A model generated the notes under the pieces. That model made no database searches. It was given only the letters and a program-made list of their open reading frames with translations, and was not told the DNA's origin. Position numbers and translations under genes: made by a program. Of a stretch of 64,000 nt of DNA, positions 44,957 through 54,006 are shown piece after piece. Source of the DNA: a bacterium (GTDB taxonomy: Bacteria > Zhuqueibacterota > QNDG01 > JAFGCO01); the NCBI GenBank assembly GCA_016932575.1, contig JAFGCO010000071.1, positions 1 through 64,000 on the forward strand. Reading direction: 5' to 3'. The stretch's first letter is position 1, and each line of letters begins with the position of its first letter.

Positions 44957-46095
44957 GACGGTTCATTCAAAAAAGTTTTCCAGTGACGGCATTGGGGACA
45001 CAGCCACAAAGGATCAGAACTTTCGAAACCGCAGTGGCTGCAAGCAAAAATTATGTTTTTTAGATGTTCCTTATGGATCAGTTTTTTGGCTTCTTCAAGG
45101 GCTTCATCAGTTCTGTTTTGCTGTTCATAGATGCGAATCAGGGCCATCCGGCATCTGCTGTTATCCGGGTAAAGATCGAGGGATTTTTGCGCAAGGTCCA
45201 GGGCTTTATCATATTTTCCAGCCCGAACATAAAGATCCATCAGTTCCAGATAAGCATCAGGGCGATTTGGTTTTTTTCGAATAACCAGATTAAACAGGGC
45301 CTCTATATCCCCATAGCGACCCATGTCAAACAGCAACGTTTTAAGTCGGTCGAATCCCAGATGAGCCCATTCCGGGACTGCCTGTAAAAATTCCTTTAAT
45401 ATTTTCAGGGCCTCATTATTTCTGCCTTCTCTCCGGTAGGAATCACTCCAATACAAATAGGCCGGTACACATTTTTTATATAATTTAATGGCTTCACGAA
45501 ACCGTATTCGCCCCTCCCGTTCATGACTATCACCGGTTTGCCTGAGACCTGCCTGCACTTTATATAGCGCCAGTATGTCCTGATCTTTCTTCTTCATCCA
45601 GCGGTTCAGGCTCTGCCGGTGAAAAAACGCTTTGTCCCAGTCCTGTTTTTCCTCATACAGGGACAATAACAGTGTTTTGGTTTCTAGATCGTGTTTGTTG
45701 GATTGAATCAGACGTTCAGCCACTTCAACAGCATGATCGGCCATGCCGGCTTCCTGATAGTCCAGAATCAGATGGTGTAAAATTGTGTTTAACTGCTTCG
45801 AAGGCAGATGATTTCTGACCAGCAGATTTTTATGAACTTTTGAAGCCCGAACAGGAAGTTTCAGTTTTCGGAGCACAACCCCCAGATAAATATATGCCAT
45901 GATATTTTCAGTATCGGCTTTGACTGTGAGTTTAAGCTTTTCAAGAGCCTCCTGATGTTTTTCTTCAAGCATAGAATTCAGGGCATCCATATACAGAGAC
46001 GGACCTCTTTCAGTGTGCTTTCGGTTCCGGCGAAACAGGAGCAGGGAAGCAGCCAGAATGATAACTGAACCAATTCCGATTATCGTTGGAGTCAT
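44953..46095 (-). CDS. lapB: LapB/YciM-like TPR protein with rubredoxin-type zinc ribbon
   Basis: A 380-residue protein anchored by one N-terminal helix (about 5-22). TPR repeats fill about 30-350. The C terminus has two CxxC knuckles (CSHCGFESSDPLW-LCPQCRHW, about 355-376), the rubredoxin-like ribbon that defines LapB. In E. coli LapB controls LPS synthesis through LpxC and FtsH. Here it follows the LapA-like gene by 15 bp and overlaps the SPOR gene. The LapB name is by fold and order; the regulatory target in this organism is inferred. Confidence 0.88.
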   Translation of the reverse strand: MTPTIIGIGSVIILAASLLLFRRNRKHTERGPSLYMDALNSMLEEKHQEALEKLKLTVKADTENIMAYIYLGVVLRKLKLPVRASKVHKNLLVRNHLPSKQLNTILHHLILDYQEAGMADHAVEVAERLIQSNKHDLETKTLLLSLYEEKQDWDKAFFHRQSLNRWMKKKDQDILALYKVQAGLRQTGDSHEREGRIRFREAIKLYKKCVPAYLYWSDSYRREGRNNEALKILKEFLQAVPEWAHLGFDRLKTLLFDMGRYGDIEALFNLVIRKKPNRPDAYLELMDLYVRAGKYDKALDLAQKSLDLYPDNSRCRMALIRIYEQQNRTDEALEEAKKLIHKEHLKNIIFACSHCGFESSDPLWLCPQCRHWKTFLNEPS

Positions 46096-46110
46096 TGTAT
46101 TACCTCAATT

Positions 46111-46467
46111 TCATGCTTCCTGATTGGCTGAATCATCTTTAACCGGTTCATTTTCAGTGTCAACCTCTTCTTCGATATTTGCATTACGCATACGGTTAAG
46201 TTCGTCTTTTATTTTTTTAATTTCTTTTTGCAGTTGTTTTTTTTCTTTGTTCGCAGAGAAAACAGCACCGGTTACCAGTACCAGTCCAAGAACCAGCCCT
46301 AAAATCAAACTGATAAATACCAGCATCCAGAGGGGAATAATGGGGGTCTTCCAGACAAGAAAATCAACAGTGGCCGTCTTTTCGTTATTATACATGGCAA
46401 ACAGAAGAAAGAGCGAAAAAATGACAACATAAACAAGAATTCTTAATATTTTTTTTAAGGTTTGCAT
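46111..46467 (-). CDS. lapA: LapA-domain (DUF1049) membrane protein
   Basis: A 118-residue protein with two membrane helices (about 9-28 and 42-66) and the LapA-type hinge VWKTPIIPLWMLVF between them. A charged coiled coil (about 70-95, KEKKQLQKEIKKIKDELNRM) and an acidic tail follow. LapA partners LapB at the inner membrane. The order lapA then lapB on one transcript matches the E. coli arrangement. GGGAGG precedes the ATG. Confidence 0.85.
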   Translation of the reverse strand: MQTLKKILRILVYVVIFSLFLLFAMYNNEKTATVDFLVWKTPIIPLWMLVFISLILGLVLGLVLVTGAVFSANKEKKQLQKEIKKIKDELNRMRNANIEEEVDTENEPVKDDSANQEA

Positions 46468-46533
46468 GCATGCCTCCCTGCAGGATGTGTGTACGGTTTA
46501 CGCGTGAAATCGTGAAGATGCGGTACAGATCAT

Positions 46534-46562
46534 TTTAAAATAATAAATCAACCCTTTTTCAA
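46534..46562 (-). promoter_or_regulatory. Possible promoter of the lapA operon
   Basis: On the minus strand TTGAAA (46557-46562), 17 bp and TTTAAA (46534-46539) give a fair match about 67 bp before lapA. The gap back to miaB (46468-46724) has no gene. Confidence 0.3.
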
Positions 46563-46724
46563 ATGGTTCATTGACATTTAAAATTGTATGATCTCAGCAA
46601 CGTTTAACTCACCTTATATTCTGAATGGAGTCTTTACTGGATTTCATTTCAGCATTAAAGGGCACTGCACTCCGTTTTTATTAAAAAAATACAAAAGCAT
46701 TGTGCCAAGTTTCATTCATTTGTC

Positions 46725-48095
46725 TCATGCAGTGATTTTGTATGATTCATAAGGCTTTGTTTGGGTCTTGTTTTGAACAGGAATGCCCCTTAATGTATTG
46801 CCGATGCAAGTGTCAATTTTTACCGGGATCAGCATCCCTGGATTCACATCCGATTTGGGAAAAACAACCATGTGGTTGTTGCCGGTCTTGCCGATCCATT
46901 CCGATGCGGACCTCTTGCTGGTTGCTTCCGGTATGACCATGACAGTCTTACCCACCATGTTCTGCCGGATGGATGCAGATATTTTCTGTTGAAGCCCGAT
47001 CATTGTATTCAGCCGTCGCAATTTTTCTTGCTGAGAAATCTGATTCTTCATTTCTGCCGCTTTGGTTCCCGGCCTTGGAGAATAGTGATACATGAATGCA
47101 TCGTCAAATTTTACGGTTTGCATAAGATCTATGGTATCCTGAAAATCCTGAATGGTTTCACCGGGAAATCCAACCATCACATCTGTTGTGACGGCCAGCT
47201 CGGGAATCAGATATCGCGCCATATCCACGACTTTAAAAAAATGCTCACGTGAATATTTCCGGTTCATTGCCTGTAAGATTCGATTGGAGCCGGACTGAAC
47301 CGCAAGATGAAGATGCGGGCAGATGACTGGCTCGGCTGCCATGATTTCCAGTAAACGACTCGAGCAGTCCTTGGGATGGGACGTCATAAATCTTACCCGC
47401 TTTAAGCCAGGGATACGGCTGATTTTTTTCAGCAGTTCCGGGAAGTCCACCCGGCTATCTTGATAAGAATTTACATTTTGTCCAAGAAGTGTAATCTCCC
47501 TGAATCCATTTTGTGTCATTTCAGATATTTCAGCCTCGATTTCCTGACAGGAACGGCTTCTTTCCCGGCCCCGTGTATAGGGAACAATGCAATAGGAACA
47601 GAAATTGTTGCAACCGCGCATGATCGTGACCCATCCTGAAACGCCTTTATTTCTCAAAGGCTGCAATCCGCTGTATGTTTCATGGGTGTTCAGTTCCGTA
47701 TCACATACGGGTTTGTTTTTTTCGAGAAGCCGGGGCAGACGGCGATACCCGTCCGGTCCGACAATCAGGTCAATGAAGGGCCTGTCTTCCAAAAGCCGCT
47801 GTTTTTCTTTTTGGGCCATACATCCCAGTACAGCAATTATCCGATTCGGTGCTTTCCGCTTCCATCCGGCCAGGACGCCGAGGCGCCCCAAGACCCGTTG
47901 TTCCGCATGTGAACGCACAGAACATGTATTGACCAGCGCTATATCCGCCATATCGAGCCTAGCTGTGAGGTCGTATCCATTTTTTGTAAGCAGACCGGCG
48001 ACGAGTTCAGAATCGCTTTTATTCATCTGACAGCCGTATGTTTCCATCCAGACTTTTGGACAGTGATTTATACCTGTATTCTCCATATTGTTCAC
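46725..48095 (-). CDS. miaB: tRNA-2-methylthio-N6-dimethylallyladenosine synthase MiaB
   Basis: Radical SAM methylthiotransferase that adds a methylthio group to i6A37 of tRNA. The 456-residue length is typical. The N-terminal UPF0004 domain has the auxiliary-cluster cysteines in ETYGCQMNKSDSE (about 15-27), VNTCSVRSHAEQR (C about 52) and VLGCMAQ (C about 89). The radical SAM motif is CNNFCSYCIVPYTRGRERSR (about 160-180). A C-terminal TRAM domain ends the protein. ATG 48095 or ATG 48086 may be the start. It is divergent from the dcw cluster. Confidence 0.95.
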   Translation of the reverse strand: MNNMENTGINHCPKVWMETYGCQMNKSDSELVAGLLTKNGYDLTARLDMADIALVNTCSVRSHAEQRVLGRLGVLAGWKRKAPNRIIAVLGCMAQKEKQRLLEDRPFIDLIVGPDGYRRLPRLLEKNKPVCDTELNTHETYSGLQPLRNKGVSGWVTIMRGCNNFCSYCIVPYTRGRERSRSCQEIEAEISEMTQNGFREITLLGQNVNSYQDSRVDFPELLKKISRIPGLKRVRFMTSHPKDCSSRLLEIMAAEPVICPHLHLAVQSGSNRILQAMNRKYSREHFFKVVDMARYLIPELAVTTDVMVGFPGETIQDFQDTIDLMQTVKFDDAFMYHYSPRPGTKAAEMKNQISQQEKLRRLNTMIGLQQKISASIRQNMVGKTVMVIPEATSKRSASEWIGKTGNNHMVVFPKSDVNPGMLIPVKIDTCIGNTLRGIPVQNKTQTKPYESYKITA

Positions 48096-48157
48096 AATTT
48101 AGCAGATATTCAAAGGAAATGCAAATCCTTTCTTTTTAAAAAAAATGTATTTTTTGC

Positions 48158-48186
48158 TTGACTTTGTGGAAATGTTTTATTTTATT
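48158..48186 (+). promoter_or_regulatory. Promoter of the dcw cluster (Pmra)
   Basis: TTGACT (48158-48163), 17-bp spacer, TTTATT (48181-48186). The predicted transcript starts near 48193, just before four MraZ boxes. The -35 is strong and the -10 weak, which fits a regulated promoter. Confidence 0.65.
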
Positions 48187-48194
48187 TAGGCAGA

Positions 48195-48233
48195 GAATCC
48201 CAGGGAATCCCTTGTAATCCCAGTTAATCCCAT
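48195..48233 (-). promoter_or_regulatory. MraZ operator: four direct repeats
   Basis: AATCCC occurs at 48196, 48206, 48216 and 48226, an exact 10-bp period; on the other strand it reads GGGATT, with TGGGATT at three of the four. This is the arrangement of MraZ boxes upstream of mraZ in other bacteria, where an MraZ ring binds repeats spaced by one helical turn. It lies between the promoter and the mraZ start. Confidence 0.85.
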
Positions 48234-48258
48234 TCAATGGGGATATGGGGAAGTCATT

Positions 48259-48729
48259 ATGGACAATCAGACAGACATCTGTTTTGCAGGTAAATTTGCT
48301 CAAACTGTTGATGCAAAGCGACGTGTCAGCATACCTGCATTCTTTCATGGTCAGGTGCAGAGTAAAGTATTTCACATCACCCGCGGCCCGGATCACAATC
48401 TCTATGTTTATCCCCGTGAAGTGTTTGTGAAAATGGCTGCCCGTATTAATGAAAATTTCGGCGGACGCGGGGAGCATGATAAAGAAAAACGACTCTATTT
48501 TCAGGAGACCCTGGGAGATGCCCAGCCTGTACAGTGTGATCAGCAGGGACGTGTCACTTTGCCGCCCGAATTTCTGGAATATGCAAAAATAAAAAATAAA
48601 ATACTAATCATCGGGGCTTTCAATAAACTGGTATTATGGAATCCGGATGAATATGATGCCTTTATTCGATCCAGCAAGATGACACCGAAGGATCGGGTGT
48701 TTGAATATGGCTGGGCCGAAGGAGAATAA
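48259..48729 (+). CDS. mraZ: Transcriptional regulator MraZ
   Basis: First gene of the dcw cluster, 156 residues. Two SpoVT/AbrB-type DNA-binding halves are visible: FAQTVDAKRRVSIPAFF (about 14-30) and VQCDQQGRVTLPPEFLEYA (about 94-112). Each keeps the D-x-[KQ]-x-R-[VI] core of the family. It binds GGGA-type direct repeats and represses its own promoter; four such repeats lie upstream. GGGGAAG precedes the ATG. RsmH starts 6 bp after its stop. Confidence 0.95.
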   Translation: MDNQTDICFAGKFAQTVDAKRRVSIPAFFHGQVQSKVFHITRGPDHNLYVYPREVFVKMAARINENFGGRGEHDKEKRLYFQETLGDAQPVQCDQQGRVTLPPEFLEYAKIKNKILIIGAFNKLVLWNPDEYDAFIRSSKMTPKDRVFEYGWAEGE

Positions 48730-48735
48730 CCGGCC

Positions 48736-49662
48736 TTGTCAATCCATGATTATCATGAAGCTGTATTATTGAATGAAGCTGTTTCGTTTTTAATTACTGA
48801 TCCATCCGGTGTATATGTGGATGGAACCATTGGCGGAGGAGGGCATAGCGAGAAAATACTTGAAAAAATAAGTAAAAAAGGGATCGTTATCGGGATTGAC
48901 CGGGACAGGGAAGCCGTGGCTTACTCCAAAGACCGGTTTAAGAAGGACGTGTCTCAAATACAGATTTATCAGGGTGCCTTTGAGGCGCTCGATCAGATTG
49001 TTCAAAATGCCGGAATAGAAAAAATTAACGGACTGCTACTTGATTTGGGGATATCATCACATCAGATAGATGAGCCGTCGAGGGGATTCAGTTATTTGAA
49101 GGAGGGTCCGTTGGATATGCGTATGGATCTACAAGGCAAGATGACCGCCTATGATGTTGTTCATACCTATTCCGAAGCATCATTGGCCGATCTTTTTTTT
49201 TATTATGGCGAAGAAAGAAGGGCAAGGCAAATAGCAAGAAAAATTGTTATATGGCGGGATAAGGAAAGACTGGATTCGACCACGGATCTGGCAAACCTCA
49301 TTCGGGGGATGTCATCCGGTCGTTTTGTGAATAAAACCCTGTCCAGAATTTTTCAGGCACTGCGGATCGAAGTGAATAATGAGCTGTCTCAATTGAAAAC
49401 CGCCTTAAAAAAAGGGGACGATGTGTTGAAACTCGGCGGACGCGTCGTGGTTATTGCCTATCATTCCCTTGAAGACCGGCTTGTGAAACGGTTTTTCAGG
49501 GGTGAATTTCTGTCTTTTTTGCGCCAGGATATGATCGAGCCAGTTGAATCCAGACGATTTCGGGCGCTGCATAAAAAGGTTATCCGGCCTTCGACAGATG
49601 AAATCGCAAGAAATCCGAGGGCCCGAAGCGCGCGGCTGCGGGCGGCAGAGAAAATTAGATAA
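48736..49662 (+). CDS. rsmH: 16S rRNA (cytosine-1402-N4) methyltransferase RsmH
   Basis: Also called MraW; it methylates C1402 of 16S rRNA. At 308 residues it is normal length. Motif I is VDGTIGGGGHSEKIL (about 28-42), followed by GIDRDREAV (about 54-62), LLDLGISSHQID (about 97-108) and VIAYHSLEDRLVK (about 238-250). The start is TTG 48736, preceded by AAGGAGA about 10 nt upstream. The next gene follows closely. Confidence 0.95.
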   Translation: MSIHDYHEAVLLNEAVSFLITDPSGVYVDGTIGGGGHSEKILEKISKKGIVIGIDRDREAVAYSKDRFKKDVSQIQIYQGAFEALDQIVQNAGIEKINGLLLDLGISSHQIDEPSRGFSYLKEGPLDMRMDLQGKMTAYDVVHTYSEASLADLFFYYGEERRARQIARKIVIWRDKERLDSTTDLANLIRGMSSGRFVNKTLSRIFQALRIEVNNELSQLKTALKKGDDVLKLGGRVVVIAYHSLEDRLVKRFFRGEFLSFLRQDMIEPVESRRFRALHKKVIRPSTDEIARNPRARSARLRAAEKIR

Positions 49663-49680
49663 ACAGGGATCGTGGATGTC

Positions 49681-50097
49681 ATGGCAAAACGTCGTCGAAC
49701 ATCTTCCGGAGGATCGGGTATTCTGACTTTTTATTTCATGCTTTTTCTGATATCGCTGGCATTATTTCTATGGGGAAGGGTTCATATCGATTTTGTGATT
49801 CAGGAGCTGGAAATACAAAAAATAGAAAAACAGTCCCTGCTAAGAGAAATTGATGATTTACGTGTTCAGATCAATGATCTTCAGAAATACAGAAGAATTG
49901 TCAATCTGGCAAAAGCGCAGGGCTTAGTCATTGCCGATCGTTCTAACAGTGAAAGCCTGATGGTTGATTTTTCAGGTCTCGATGGAATTCAAAAATATAA
50001 ACGCAGTGGTCTGCAGGTGGCTGGTTTCAGCCCGCCTTTAAGGATGAATAACAAGAATTCAATTTCACCGTTTCAGGATACTGAAGATGCAAAATAA
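49681..50097 (+). CDS. ftsL: FtsL-like cell division protein
   Basis: A 138-residue bitopic membrane protein. A basic cytoplasmic start, one membrane helix (about 13-32) and a coiled coil (about 40-75, IQKIEKQSLLREIDDLRVQ) give the FtsL/DivIC layout. FtsL joins FtsQ and FtsB and helps activate FtsWI. Sequence identity within FtsL is low, so the call rests on shape and on its place between rsmH and ftsI. ATG 49681 is chosen over GTG 49672 by spacing from AGGGA. Confidence 0.8.
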   Translation: MAKRRRTSSGGSGILTFYFMLFLISLALFLWGRVHIDFVIQELEIQKIEKQSLLREIDDLRVQINDLQKYRRIVNLAKAQGLVIADRSNSESLMVDFSGLDGIQKYKRSGLQVAGFSPPLRMNNKNSISPFQDTEDAK

Positions 50098-52072
50098 CAA
50101 AAATAATCAGGGACAAAATTGCAGTACCCACCGAATTGTCTGGCTTGGGGGATCATTTACGTTGATTACAGTTTGTATCCTGTTTCGCCTTTTTTATATA
50201 CAGGTGCTGAAACCAGATCCTTGGCGGTCTATGGCCCCTGCTCAATATGAAAGCCGGATGCGTTTGCAGGCCAGGCGCGGCATGATTTATGACAGGCAGA
50301 AGAACCTGCTGGCTATGGATTTGCCGGGATACTCGCTCGCAGCAGATCCTACACTGGTCATTGACATCGAAAAAACAGCGCAGGCCATTGCCTCGGTGCT
50401 TAATGGTTCAGCCCGAAAATACAGCCGGTTACTGGAAACAAATAAAACCCAATACGTTCGGATTACCCCAGAGTTGTCAGAAACACAGCGGCATGAGCTG
50501 GAGTCATTAAAAATTCCCGGGTTGATCATCACTCGGAAGAATAAACGGACCTATCCCTTTGATTTGCTGGCCAGATCCCTTATAGGATTGACCGACGCAA
50601 GGCATGAAGGTGTGTCTGGTGTGGAATTATCCTTCAATGATATTCTTTCAGGTCAGGATGGTTGGACCATTTTGCAGCGGGACGGGCTTAATAGAAATTT
50701 TACGATCGTCGATTATCCCGTTGAACCCGCTTTGAACGGACGTCATGTTGTGCTGACTCTGGATTATGTGCTTCAGACTATCATCGAAGAAGAACTCCAG
50801 CGGGGACTCAATCGATATCAGGCCCGCTGGGGATCTGCCGTTTTGATGCATCCTGTTACCGGAGATGTTCTGGCCATGGTTTCCCTGATGGGGCCGCAAT
50901 TACAGAAAGAAAATCCCGACCTTCAAACGACAATCAGGAACCGAGCCATTCAGGACAATTATGAACCCGGCTCGGTTTTTAAGATTGTGACTTTGGCAGC
51001 AGCCCTTCAGGAAAAAATTGTGACACCGCAGTCTCTGATCTATTGTGAAAACGGAAATTATCAGGTGGACGGAAATCCCATTCATGATGACAATCGATCG
51101 TATCAATGGCTGACAGTCGCTCAGGCTATGCAGGTTTCCTCTAATATCGCTTTAAGTAAAATTGCAAAAAAACTGGGCAAAAAAGTATTTTACCGCTATA
51201 TTCAGGATTTTGGATTTGGCAACCGTACCGGCATCGGGCTGCCAGGCGAAGCGTCCGGTTTGTTGCGGCCTCCATATCAATGGGATGATTTTTTAACGGC
51301 AACCACAGCCTTCGGACAGGGGCTTTCTGTAACCACCCTTCAACTGGCCTGTATGACCACAGCGATTGCTAATGGCGGTGAATTGCTCAAGCCGCGTATT
51401 TATCAATATGTATTGGATGAAGAGGGAAGACGTATTGAAGCTTGTCCAAGAGAGGTCATTCGCCGGGTTGTCTCGGAAGAAACCGCTCGTGAAGTTGCAA
51501 GAATTCTCGAATCTTCTATTAGCGAAGGTACAGGTATTCGAGCAGCTGTTCCCGGTCTTCGGATTGCCGGAAAAACAGGAACGGCTCAAAAATCCGTACC
51601 GGACGTGAAGGGATATGTTCCGGGAGCATATGAAAGTTCTTTTGTTGGTTTCTGGCCGGTACAATCACCCGAATATGTGCTGGCAATTACGCTGGACGAG
51701 CCCCGGCAGGCAAGTTTCAGTTCGCAAAGCGCGGCTCCGATTTTTGCGAATATTGCAGAGTGCATTTCCGGTCTGACAAGAAATCAGGATGTTCCAGAGC
51801 CGATGTACGATTCGGATCATTCGGTATTCACATTATCCGGATTTGAAGCTCTGCAAGCCGGTACTGTAACTATTTCCTTTGAAAAGAAACAGGCCGTCTC
51901 ACCCTATTTTGTCCCGGATATGGCAGGATTAAGCCTCCGTCAGTCCATGCGTCAACTGGCCCTTTGCGGAATTCAAGTCCAGATCCAGGGGCACGGCATT
52001 GTGAAAAAACAGAGCCTGAAGCCGGGTATCCGCGTGAAAGAAAATATGGTTTGTGAGCTGGTTTGTGAATAA
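50087..52072 (+). CDS. ftsI: Class B penicillin-binding protein FtsI (PBP3) with PASTA domain
   Basis: Septal peptidoglycan transpeptidase, 661 residues. One N-terminal membrane helix (about 17-36), a PBP dimerisation domain, and a transpeptidase domain with active-site SVFK (S about 295, in YEPGSVFKI), SSN (about 350) and KTGTAQ (about 495). A PASTA domain at the C terminus (about 605-660, starting VPDMAGLSLRQ) is common in Gram-positives and in FCB lineages. It overlaps ftsL by 11 bp. It works with FtsW, encoded further down. Confidence 0.93.
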   Translation: MQNNKNNQGQNCSTHRIVWLGGSFTLITVCILFRLFYIQVLKPDPWRSMAPAQYESRMRLQARRGMIYDRQKNLLAMDLPGYSLAADPTLVIDIEKTAQAIASVLNGSARKYSRLLETNKTQYVRITPELSETQRHELESLKIPGLIITRKNKRTYPFDLLARSLIGLTDARHEGVSGVELSFNDILSGQDGWTILQRDGLNRNFTIVDYPVEPALNGRHVVLTLDYVLQTIIEEELQRGLNRYQARWGSAVLMHPVTGDVLAMVSLMGPQLQKENPDLQTTIRNRAIQDNYEPGSVFKIVTLAAALQEKIVTPQSLIYCENGNYQVDGNPIHDDNRSYQWLTVAQAMQVSSNIALSKIAKKLGKKVFYRYIQDFGFGNRTGIGLPGEASGLLRPPYQWDDFLTATTAFGQGLSVTTLQLACMTTAIANGGELLKPRIYQYVLDEEGRRIEACPREVIRRVVSEETAREVARILESSISEGTGIRAAVPGLRIAGKTGTAQKSVPDVKGYVPGAYESSFVGFWPVQSPEYVLAITLDEPRQASFSSQSAAPIFANIAECISGLTRNQDVPEPMYDSDHSVFTLSGFEALQAGTVTISFEKKQAVSPYFVPDMAGLSLRQSMRQLALCGIQVQIQGHGIVKKQSLKPGIRVKENMVCELVCE

Positions 52073-52079
52073 GGAGCAT

Positions 52080-52112
52080 GAAAACAAGAAACAAGAAATA
52101 AGAAACAAGAAA
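52080..52112 (+). repeat. Heptad-like repeat tract, (C/T)AAGAAA type
   Basis: ACAAGAAACAAGAAATAAGA is followed by another AACAAGAAA. The same unit fills 8691-8830 at the end of the GH13 gene. Both tracts sit right at the 3' end of a long gene. Confidence 0.6.
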
Positions 52113-52168
52113 ATCGAGACTTATTACTGATAGTAACAGAGAGTGAATTAACACTTAAGGCGGTTATT

Positions 52169-52369
52169 ATGTTCAGATTTGTGGAAGTTATGTCACCGTA
52201 TCCGTTCCCCCGCTCGACGGGAACGACACAGGGGTATACTCTGGTCAGACGTTATTTTTACAAATCGAAACGTCATCGAATGGAAAAAATCGATACTCAT
52301 TCACATAGACATCATAAATTTGATTTGAATGATGTTCAGACGGATTGCAATGAGATATTAAAAGGATGA
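52169..52369 (+). CDS. Doubtful small open frame before murE
   Basis: A 66-residue frame rich in His, Arg and Lys. AAGG lies 8 nt before its ATG, and its TGA overlaps the murE ATG (ATGA), the coupling seen elsewhere in the cluster. Against it: the frame runs through the palindrome at 52203-52225 and resembles no known family. It may instead be a leader peptide or chance. Confidence 0.2.
   Translation: MFRFVEVMSPYPFPRSTGTTQGYTLVRRYFYKSKRHRMEKIDTHSHRHHKFDLNDVQTDCNEILKG
52203..52225. repeat. Short palindromic element in the ftsI-murE gap
   Basis: CGTTCCC pairs with GGGAACG around a CCGCTCGAC loop. It resembles REP-like palindromes found in many genomes. No other copy was noticed in this window. 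Confidence 0.4.
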
Positions 52370-53823
52370 GAGCACAAAAAACATTGGCAATTCTTTTCAA
52401 AGGATATGGATCTTCCGGGATTCCCTCCGAAACGATTTCTGTTTCAGGGATCCGGAGTGACTCAAGAGAAGTGAATCCCGGAGATATGTTTGTGGCTGTT
52501 AATGGATACACATCGGATGGACACGAATTTATTCCACAGGCCATTCAACAGGGTGCAATTGCTGTGGTATCAGAAAAATCTGTGCCCGAGAGTACTGTTC
52601 CAATCATTCGAGTTGATGATTCACGCCATGCGCTGGCCTATCTGGCCAGGCGTTTTTTTGATTGTCCGGATAAATCTCTGATCATGATGGGAGTAACCGG
52701 AACCAATGGCAAAACCACTGTTGCTTATCTGCTGGAATCAATTATGAATTATTGTGGGATCTCGTGCGGTCTGATGGGAACAGTTACATATCGCTGGCCG
52801 GGTCATCAGCAAACAGCCAGCCATACAACACCTGATGCTGTGTGCTTATTCGGCATGCTGCGTAAAATGAAAGAAGAGGGGGCGCAGGCTGCTGCCATGG
52901 AAGTTTCTTCTCATGCACTGGCATTGCACCGTGTGGCTGGTATTGAATACCGGATCGGAATTTATACCAATTTATCCCGCGATCATCTGGATTTTCATAG
53001 GGATTTTCAGGATTATTCAGAAGCAAAAGCAAAATTGTTTCAACAAGTGGCTCCCGATGGTATCGGTATCATATATGGCGATGATCCTTACGCAACCATG
53101 ATGGCAGAAGCGTGCCGGGCGAAAACTGTGCTATTTGGGGAGAAAGCAACTGATCAGGATTATCTGCTCCGACGAGACAGGATCACAAGCACCGGAACGC
53201 ATTTTTCGTTAAAGCACGGCTCGAAGCAGATCAAATTCAAGACTCCTTTGCTGGGTGGTTTCAATGTGCTGAACGCTTCCGCAGCGGTTATTTCCGCCCT
53301 GGAAATGGGATTGGATGCAAAAAAAATACAACAGGGTTTAACGGCAGTAACGCATGTGCCGGGTCGGATGGAGGGATTTCGTTCCGAAAAGGGATTCTGG
53401 GTAGTCGTGGATTATGCACATACGCCCGATGCACTGGAAAATGCCCTGAAAACCGCACGCTGCTTCACGAAAAGCAGGCTGATCACGATTTTTGGCTGCG
53501 GCGGAGACCGTGATCATGGCAAGCGTCCTGAAATGGGACGGGTGGCTGCTGACCTTAGTGATTTTATCATCGTTACCTCGGACAATCCCCGGACAGAAAA
53601 TCCTCACCGTATTATCGAAGATATTCTGACAGGGATACCTGCCTCATCCATGCTGCTGGTGATTGAAGACCGCGAGGCCGCGATTCGTGCAGCCATTGTT
53701 CAAGCAAAGGCAGGAGATACGATTATAATTGCAGGAAAGGGGCATGAAGATTATCAGATACTGGGCAATGAACGTATCCATTTTGATGATCGGGAGATTG
53801 TTCAAAAGTATCTTGATGAATAA
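52366..53823 (+). CDS. murE: UDP-MurNAc-tripeptide synthetase MurE (meso-DAP type)
   Basis: Adds the third amino acid to UDP-MurNAc-L-Ala-D-Glu in the cytoplasm. It is 485 residues. The Mur N-terminal domain has SDSREV, the P-loop is GVTGTNGKTTVAY (about 112-124), and the C-terminal domain has TSDNPRTENP (about 404-413). DNPR marks enzymes that add meso-diaminopimelate rather than lysine. The VEVSSHAL block (AMEVSSHAL) is present. Good evidence for a Gram-negative type wall. Confidence 0.95.
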   Translation: MRAQKTLAILFKGYGSSGIPSETISVSGIRSDSREVNPGDMFVAVNGYTSDGHEFIPQAIQQGAIAVVSEKSVPESTVPIIRVDDSRHALAYLARRFFDCPDKSLIMMGVTGTNGKTTVAYLLESIMNYCGISCGLMGTVTYRWPGHQQTASHTTPDAVCLFGMLRKMKEEGAQAAAMEVSSHALALHRVAGIEYRIGIYTNLSRDHLDFHRDFQDYSEAKAKLFQQVAPDGIGIIYGDDPYATMMAEACRAKTVLFGEKATDQDYLLRRDRITSTGTHFSLKHGSKQIKFKTPLLGGFNVLNASAAVISALEMGLDAKKIQQGLTAVTHVPGRMEGFRSEKGFWVVVDYAHTPDALENALKTARCFTKSRLITIFGCGGDRDHGKRPEMGRVAADLSDFIIVTSDNPRTENPHRIIEDILTGIPASSMLLVIEDREAAIRAAIVQAKAGDTIIIAGKGHEDYQILGNERIHFDDREIVQKYLDE

Positions 53824-54006
53824 ATGAGAGCGAAGGTCAACGAATGAATGTAGTAAAAATTGATTGAAAATTTTCCATCAGTTCTGTCTTCCGTTTAAAA
53901 TAGGAAGAGGGAAGGGCAGCCGGAGCTGCAGAACAATTATTGGATAATATTGATGAAGCGTAAAACAAAACAATAGCGGCATATGCTGCTTATGCAGGTA
54001 ATTTCA

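Larger units (their letters stand above)
52073..52365 (+). other. Gap between ftsI and murE with repeats
   Basis: This 293-bp interruption of a compact cluster holds a CAAGAAA-type repeat tract (52080-52112) and a short palindrome (52203-52225). It may also hold a small reading frame, listed separately. No promoter was pinned down. Confidence 0.5.
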
